DNA of 64,000 nt from Dysgonomonas gadei ATCC BAA-286 (lineage in GTDB: Bacteria; Bacteroidota; Bacteroidia; Bacteroidales; Dysgonomonadaceae). Under the pieces are notes generated by a model. That model saw only the letters and a program-made list of their open reading frames with translations. It was not told where the DNA came from and did no database searches. Shown one piece after another: positions 59,716 through 64,000 of the stretch. The position numbers and the translations under genes were made by a program. Location: positions 56,533-120,532 of the forward strand of contig NZ_GL891985.1 of the NCBI RefSeq assembly GCF_000213555.1, written 5' to 3'. The stretch's first letter is position 1; every line of letters starts with the position of its first letter.

Positions 59716-60390
59716 TTATTTACCTTGTTCAGCGTCTTTAATCATCTTCTCATTAGGAAGAATATAGATTTCAACACGGCGATTTTGGCTTCTTCCTGCA
59801 ACAGTACTATTATCAGCAACAGGCTGGGTAGAACCGAAACCTTGAGATACCATACGGCTACCAGACACTCCTTTAGTTTGAAGGAAGTTATAAACCGATT
59901 GCGCACGTTTTTCAGACAATGGATTATTGATAGCATCAGAGCCTGTATTGTCTGTATGCCCATATATCTGAACATCTGTATCAGGATTATTATTCAAAGA
60001 AGTAGCAAAGCTTGTCAGTGCACTTTGGGAAGCAGAATTCAGTGTGCTTGAGTTAGTAGCAAACAAGATACCTGATTCGAAAGTAACTTTGATAGCTTGC
60101 CCGTCATTGATAGACTCAACCTGAGCACCATTGATCTGTTCCAATTCTTTCTTTTGTTTATCCATTTTGTTTCCGATAACAGCACCTGCAGTACCTCCGA
60201 CTACAGCTCCGATACCGGCACCCCATGCAGCTCCTTTACCACCACCGATAATGGCTCCGATACCTGCGCCAAGAGCACCGCCTGCTCCTGCTCCTATACC
60301 ACCGCCTTTTACTGTATCACTAGCTCCACAGCTAGAAAATATAACTGCGCAACTCATAAATATTGCTGCAAGAATTGAAAATTGTTTCAT
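59716..60390 (-). CDS. OmpA-domain lipoprotein with glycine-zipper region (YiaD-like)
   Basis: This 224-residue protein has a lipoprotein signal ending IFSSC (Cys21). A glycine-rich zipper follows (about 29-75: GGGIGAGAGGALGAGIGAII and AAWGAGIGAVVGGTAGAVIG). The C-terminal OmpA domain binds peptidoglycan: YGHTDNTGSDAINNPLSEKR (about 143-162) and a final GRSQNRRVEIYI. It should tether the outer membrane to the cell wall. Monocistronic with its own terminator. Confidence 0.92.
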   Translation of the reverse strand: MKQFSILAAIFMSCAVIFSSCGASDTVKGGGIGAGAGGALGAGIGAIIGGGKGAAWGAGIGAVVGGTAGAVIGNKMDKQKKELEQINGAQVESINDGQAIKVTFESGILFATNSSTLNSASQSALTSFATSLNNNPDTDVQIYGHTDNTGSDAINNPLSEKRAQSVYNFLQTKGVSGSRMVSQGFGSTQPVADNSTVAGRSQNRRVEIYILPNEKMIKDAEQGK

Positions 60391-60443
60391 AATTGATAAA
60401 ATTTTAATTATTATTTGTATACTTTTTGTTTGTGATATTTTCT

Positions 60444-60773
60444 CTATTCAAATATTCCTATTGAGTCGCAATAAGCAAGTTCACCCTGTATGATAAAGGC
60501 GATTTCATCTTCTGAGAAATTATTCACTTTGTCCTTCTTTGTATATTTCAGTACATAGGCGACAATTTCATCTTCATCGATATCTACAACCGATTCTTCA
60601 TCGGTTTCATCATTCATAAATCCTTTTTCATCATAGAAGTCATACACAATATCGATGATATAATTTATCTCATCGTTCGTATACTTTCCTTTCATTTCCT
60701 GGGGAAGATAGTTCTGTATAAACTTTACCGCATCATCCTCGTCGTACTGTATAAGGTCTTTCTCGTTGCTCAT
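60444..60773 (-). CDS. Small acidic protein of unknown function
   Basis: This 109-residue, strongly acidic protein (long Asp/Glu runs around 59-72, NDETDEESVVDIDEDEI) has no signal peptide. It contains two similar helical halves: DDAVKFIQNYLPQEMKGKYT with NDEINYIIDIVYDFYDEKG, and DEIVAYVLKYTKKDKVNNFS with EDEIAFIIQGELAYCDSIG. This suggests an internal duplication. I recognise no named family. It lies between the OmpA-like and rhomboid genes on the same strand but has its own spacers. Confidence 0.65.
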   Translation of the reverse strand: MSNEKDLIQYDEDDAVKFIQNYLPQEMKGKYTNDEINYIIDIVYDFYDEKGFMNDETDEESVVDIDEDEIVAYVLKYTKKDKVNNFSEDEIAFIIQGELAYCDSIGIFE

Positions 60774-60918
60774 TATTATTGCTTTTTACTTACAAAATAT
60801 ATGTATAATTTAATAACAAAGTAATAAGTGCTATGTTCAATGAACGAAATAGTTTTTACAGACCAAGACATTTCGATTTGCCATTCCGTTTGTGTTAAAA
60901 TACATAGCAAATGTACAA

Positions 60919-61575
60919 TTATTTCTTTCTTAAAACAAGATATGCCAAAACAATCAACGGAATTATCATTATTCCGATATATAATGTATGGATCTGAAGT
61001 ATTACCGGCGCAAAAACTACTGCAAGGATAAGTCCTATGGCAGCGCCTCCGAGATGGGCGTCATGTCCGATATTTCCTTGTCTTGTATGCATCCCGTATA
61101 TGGAATAACCCAGATAGAGGATACCGAAAAGCCATCCTTTCATGGGAAGAATAAACATCACCCCAAGCGTCATATCCGGATATAAAGCTATGGCGGCAAA
61201 CAAGATACCGACAACGCCGCCCGAAGCACCGATAGCACTATAATAATATTCTTTACGGTGAACCCACAAGGACAATAAGCCCCCTCCTATGATGGATAAG
61301 AAATAAATTGTCAGATACTGCCAGATACCCAGAGATTGTATGATCACACTGGAGAAAAAATACAAGGTCATCATATTAAAAATGAGATGCATATAATCGC
61401 CATGCAATGTTGCCGAAGTCAAGAGCCTGTCCCACTGCTTCGATTTTCCCAATATAGCCCCCACCTGAAATTTATACCGGTCGAAGAAGGCCATATCATT
61501 AAACCCCTTTATACTGGTAAGCACCGTAAGCACTATGATAATGATAGGTAGTATATCCGCAATATTGAATGCCAT
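60919..61575 (-). CDS. Rhomboid family intramembrane serine protease
   Basis: This 218-residue protein has about six to seven helices. The catalytic Ser lies at about 118 in the GASG motif (SAIGASGGVVGILFA) and the catalytic His at 174 in HDAHLGGAAIG; HLIFNM (about 63-68) is the conserved helix-2 block. It cleaves transmembrane substrates within the inner membrane; the substrate is unknown. A minus-strand TACCTTTG (61601-61608) is a likely -7 box 26 bases upstream. Confidence 0.92.
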   Translation of the reverse strand: MAFNIADILPIIIIVLTVLTSIKGFNDMAFFDRYKFQVGAILGKSKQWDRLLTSATLHGDYMHLIFNMMTLYFFSSVIIQSLGIWQYLTIYFLSIIGGGLLSLWVHRKEYYYSAIGASGGVVGILFAAIALYPDMTLGVMFILPMKGWLFGILYLGYSIYGMHTRQGNIGHDAHLGGAAIGLILAVVFAPVILQIHTLYIGIMIIPLIVLAYLVLRKK

Positions 61576-61600
61576 ATATCGTCAATTTTAATAATCAGGG

Positions 61601-61608
61601 CAAAGGTA
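61601..61608 (-). promoter_or_regulatory. Candidate -7 box of the rhomboid gene
   Basis: TACCTTTG on the minus strand, 26 bases before the ATG; TTG partner not at the standard spacing. Confidence 0.45.
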
Positions 61609-61732
61609 TAAAAAAGAGCATTTAGTTGTTGATTTTGATTCCGAAAGATATAAATTTGATTTTTGTCATATAATATCTCAATAAATATTGCTTAGCGACG
61701 TTTATCAGATAACAGCCTAAATTGCGAAATCG

Positions 61733-62974
61733 ATGAAAAGAGTAATTATATTCCCTCTCTTATTTCTATGTATATATATTCTGCCCCAAACTCCTATCAA
61801 TGGTATCGTTTTGGATAAGGATACAAAGAAGCCTGTCCCTGACGTTATAGTCCAATACGGAGCCTCATCGAAAGAATATGCATATACCAATGCAAGCGGA
61901 CAGTTTTCTATACCCGGAAACAGCGAGGATATCATCTACTTTCAATGCATTGGATATAAATCCAGATCGGTATCGAAGTCTGCTCTGCGGCAACAGCCAA
62001 CCGTTGTCATGGAACTGAATCCGGTCTCCCTCAGTCCGGTTGTTATCAGCCCCTATGATGCCGATATGCTGCTGGAAGAAGTAATGCTCAATACCAAAAA
62101 GAACCTGGTCACAGACCACTCCATCGGATACCTGTTACATTTCCTGCAAACAAAAACTACCGACACGCTGCAAAACGAGATATACCTCAAATACACAACC
62201 ACTCTGGATGAAAAAGTATTGAAGAAATCCTTAAAAAAGGAACGGATACCTTATACATACAATATAGTAGACATCAGACGGCTGCAAAAATCCGTAACTC
62301 CTACGTCAGAACTGTACGGGGCTGAATATCATGCCTCACACCTCCTCTCATTTGGCAAAAGTATTAATAATGAAACAACAAGAACGTATACATCGGACAG
62401 TTCCCTTATAATATTGAATATAGAACCTCTGGCCGGAAAAGAAGGCTGGGCAAATGGAGAAGTGCGGATCAACAAAAGTGACATGACCATTAAATCGATG
62501 GAGATAGAATCAGTCGATTCTATTCTGGCATCGCAACCTGCAAAAAGATACCTGGGAAAGATGGTTCGGGTACTGAGGAAAGTAGGGCGGTTCGAGTTTG
62601 CAAAAGCCAGTAATGGTAAATACTATATGAAAGACTGCTATACTTATTATAAATTCAGAGCGGTGAATGAGTTTGGGCATGAAGAAGAAATAGTTTACCA
62701 CTGTGATGTTAACTGTGTAGGTACTGTCGACCAGATAAAAATAAAGAAACGGAAATTAAGCGGATACTGTCAGGAACTGTTTTATTTCCCTGATTCTACT
62801 CAGGAGGATTTCTGGTCTTTCAATCACGAGTCCAATTCCGGTTGGAATAATTATAGTTTTACCGGAGAACTCTCTTTAGGAGACAACTCTAAAAAGAAAG
62901 CCAGAGGGATACCATATTACCTTGGCAAGTATGCTTTAGTTATTCCATTAGCGGCTTTACTGATCTTCATATAA
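61733..62974 (+). CDS. Carboxypeptidase-regulatory-like (CarboxypepD_reg) domain protein
   Basis: This 413-residue exported protein has a signal peptide (residues 1-19), then a CarboxypepD_reg-like beta-sandwich: INGIVLDKDTKKPVPDVIVQ (about 22-41), YTNASGQFSIPG and YFQCIGYKSRSV. The remaining ~300 residues are beta-rich without a motif I can name. It resembles the N-terminal part of DUF5686/TonB-plug-linked proteins but has no outer-membrane barrel. It ends in a short hydrophobic stretch (YALVIPLAALLIFI) that stops right at the C-terminus, so a C-terminal anchor or a truncation is possible. It stands alone; repeat copy R4 begins about 20 bases later. Confidence 0.7.
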   Translation: MKRVIIFPLLFLCIYILPQTPINGIVLDKDTKKPVPDVIVQYGASSKEYAYTNASGQFSIPGNSEDIIYFQCIGYKSRSVSKSALRQQPTVVMELNPVSLSPVVISPYDADMLLEEVMLNTKKNLVTDHSIGYLLHFLQTKTTDTLQNEIYLKYTTTLDEKVLKKSLKKERIPYTYNIVDIRRLQKSVTPTSELYGAEYHASHLLSFGKSINNETTRTYTSDSSLIILNIEPLAGKEGWANGEVRINKSDMTIKSMEIESVDSILASQPAKRYLGKMVRVLRKVGRFEFAKASNGKYYMKDCYTYYKFRAVNEFGHEEEIVYHCDVNCVGTVDQIKIKKRKLSGYCQELFYFPDSTQEDFWSFNHESNSGWNNYSFTGELSLGDNSKKKARGIPYYLGKYALVIPLAALLIFI

Positions 62975-62992
62975 GCCGGTAGATAAAAGGAG

Positions 62993-63402
62993 AAGAACGA
63001 AAAGGTAACACAGAAAACAATTAATAATTAAGAATGAAAAATTAATAATTAGCTTGTCAGTCATCAGTCAGCAACTTGTATCTCGTGTCTTGTTTACTTG
63101 TATCTCATATAACTTTCAACTTAGTACTCAATACTTACTACTTTGATAAGGTAACAAAGGTAACACATGTTTCAGCTTTTAGCTGATAGCTTAGGCTATC
63201 GCACAAGAGACTTTAGGGTAAACATAAATACAGTTCTTTCAACTTTGTACTCATTACTTAAAACTTATTACTTGTTAAAAGGTTACAAAGGTTACACTAT
63301 TTCACTTATTTGCTAATTAATTCTTTCAAAGAACTCTTTTTCTTCTAAACTAGTAAACCGATAACTAGTATACTTCAAAATACATAGATAAACTTTTTTC
63401 AA
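62993..63402 (-). repeat. Modular punctuated repeat element, copy R4
   Basis: Read on the minus strand: end A at 63402-63300 (TTTATCTATGTATTTTGAAG, then ACTAGTTATCGGTTTACTAG), punctuation at 63277-63297 and 63149-63166, and end B (AATTATTAATTTTTCATTCT, then TTTTCTGTGTTACC) finishing at about 63001. The first module is an inverted near-copy of that in R3; the second contains GAGATACAAG and GACTGATGACTG words shared with R2. It lies between a plus-strand gene and a 49-codon ORF. Confidence 0.75.
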
Positions 63403-63549
63403 AAAACGACCAATCCGTACTGTTACGTATACCTTTAAATCTTTAATTAAAGAAAAATATACGCGATTTTTAATCAAAATCAGCATTTCGATTGTTTCTA
63501 TAAAATAAACCATTTAAATTAACATCTGATTTATAAAAACTTGAGGATT

Positions 63550-63699
63550 ATGGAAGATTTTGAACTGAATGATAAAGAAACGAAAGAACTAAAAGCTTTG
63601 AAACGAAAAAACAGAAGGCAGAATGCCTTTTGGGTATTAGTTGCCTTGCAGGCAGGGTCGCTGCTGTTATCTTATTATTTGGGTCGATCTCATAAATAA
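63550..63699 (+). CDS. Small single-pass membrane protein (49 residues)
   Basis: This short ORF starts MEDFELNDKETKELKALK, continues with a strongly basic patch (KRKNRRQN), then a hydrophobic helix (AFWVLVALQAGSLLLSYYLG, about 26-45) and a basic tail (RSHK). The charge pattern predicts a single inner-membrane helix with the acidic/basic N-terminus in the cytosol. A perfect 20-bp hairpin starts 11 bases after the stop, as a terminator would, which supports transcription of this ORF. No family recognised. The upstream 150 bases lie between it and repeat copy R4. Confidence 0.5.
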   Translation: MEDFELNDKETKELKALKRKNRRQNAFWVLVALQAGSLLLSYYLGRSHK

Positions 63700-63710
63700 C
63701 AGCACTTGAA

Positions 63711-63761
63711 AAACAATATGGAGTAAGGCATTGTATACTTTTGCCTTACTCCATATTGTTT
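63711..63761 (+). terminator. Perfect 20-bp hairpin after the 49-codon ORF
   Basis: Arms 63711-63730 and 63742-63761 are exactly complementary, with an 11-base loop. The tail after the stem is only partly T-rich (TTGTTTGTATC). Most likely a terminator; the unusual length also leaves other structural roles open. Confidence 0.65.
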
Positions 63762-64000
63762 GTATCAATCGGCTATTTGAATTTATTGTTGAATTAAATG
63801 TTGGATTTCTCTAACGCGCCGTCCGGCTTGTTTTTCATTTTGCCTTGATGCAAAACGAAACAAAAAATCAAGGCTGCATCCCCCGGCGACCCAAAACCGC
63901 AGCTGCGGTGGGGCAAAATAATACGGAATCATCTTTTACCGGATTATCAGCCGTGTATAGCAGCTACCCTATTTTGCCCTACACCTCCGCTTTACGGATT
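63762..64000. other. Structured, GC-richer non-coding region at the window end
   Basis: No ORF is convincing. It contains a hairpin GCCTTGAT/ATCAAGGC (63842-63849 with 63867-63874), a 14-bp perfect palindrome ACCGCAGCTGCGGT (63896-63909) and a 10-bp inverted pair GGGCAAAATA/TATTTTGCCC (63911-63920 with 63970-63979) enclosing about 50 bases. From memory, TGCCTTGATGCAAAACGAAA-like sequence recurs widely in Bacteroidota spacers. The region continues beyond the window, so its boundaries cannot be set. Confidence 0.45.

Noticed and set aside
4404..63402. CRISPR array interpretation of the doublet-punctuated elements
   Set aside because: Intervals vary from about 90 to 240 bases, contain internal micro-repeats shared between copies, and no cas gene is nearby.
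63313..63513. A 66-codon minus-strand ORF at end A of R4
   Set aside because: The part with apparent protein sequence is the conserved non-coding end A shared with R2 and R3, where the frame is not maintained.

Overview
The window looks like chromosomal DNA from a member of the Bacteroidota, most likely order Bacteroidales and close to Dysgonomonas. This is inferred from the style of the proteins (DUF3244-type secreted protein, TPR/HTH lipoprotein regulator, DUF5040 SGNH protein, six-domain S1), AT-rich spacers, the lack of Shine-Dalgarno sequences, and many promoters of the TTG-N19/20-TAnnTTTG type. There are no rRNA or tRNA genes, CRISPR arrays, prophages or intact insertion sequences.

Layout. 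0-3.2 kb: end of a surface-polysaccharide-type cluster (two tandem paralogous glycosyltransferase-like genes and a polytopic membrane protein). 3.2-8.2 kb: MFS transporter, YcxB-like protein, fbp, ybeY, YeiH-type exporter. 8.4-14.5 kb: DUF3244 protein, membrane-anchored TPR/HTH regulator, an NfnA-NfnB pair, a secreted unknown. 15.2-20.3 kb: YdeI-like protein, a carboxyltransferase whose biotinyl-like domain lacks the lysine, SGNH/DUF5040 protein, phosphopantetheinyl transferase, pepE. 20.4-27.4 kb: amidase, eno, large FAD/Fe-S oxidoreductase, Gfo/Idh/MocA oxidoreductase. 27.6-32.4 kb: TolC-HlyD-ABC2-ABC2 export operon without an ATPase. 32.5-34.8 kb: catalase between two DUF2007 paralogues. 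34.9-45 kb: rpsA, acyltransferase, PiT/DUF47 phosphate module, CBM9-like protein, engB, MmcQ/YjbR, GNAT, LolC/E-like permease with rbfA, O-methyltransferase. 45.2-50.3 kb: cupin, choloylglycine-hydrolase-like Ntn enzyme, aroQ-pyk, Cys/Met PLP enzyme. 50.4-53.7 kb: thiM-thiE-tenA-thiD under a TPP riboswitch with a visible promoter and terminator. 54.2-63 kb: clpB, S9 peptidase, small envelope/stress proteins, OmpA-like lipoprotein, rhomboid protease, carboxypeptidase-regulatory-like protein. The last 0.3 kb is structured non-coding DNA.

The most unusual content is in the spacers. Four loci (about 4.4-4.9, 14.6-15.2, 53.65-54.1 and 63.0-63.4 kb) carry copies of one modular repeat family of roughly 0.4-0.6 kb. 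It has a conserved end A. End B is conserved in three of the four copies. Inside is a series of degenerate short-word micro-repeats punctuated by a ~20-bp doublet (GTGTTACCTTTGTTACCTTT). The doublet contains the Bacteroidota -7 promoter box TAnnTTTG, and single units lie directly in front of genes (MFS gene, ydeI-like gene, rbfA). Two copies form an inverted pair around the clpB-rhomboid segment. A second, independent family is a ~200-bp MITE-like element with 18-bp terminal inverted repeats and TTA target duplications (two full copies, possible relics). A ~22-bp GC-richer micro-insert occurs in a copy of each family. I could not compare any of this with a database; statements on repeat families rest on reading this window only.
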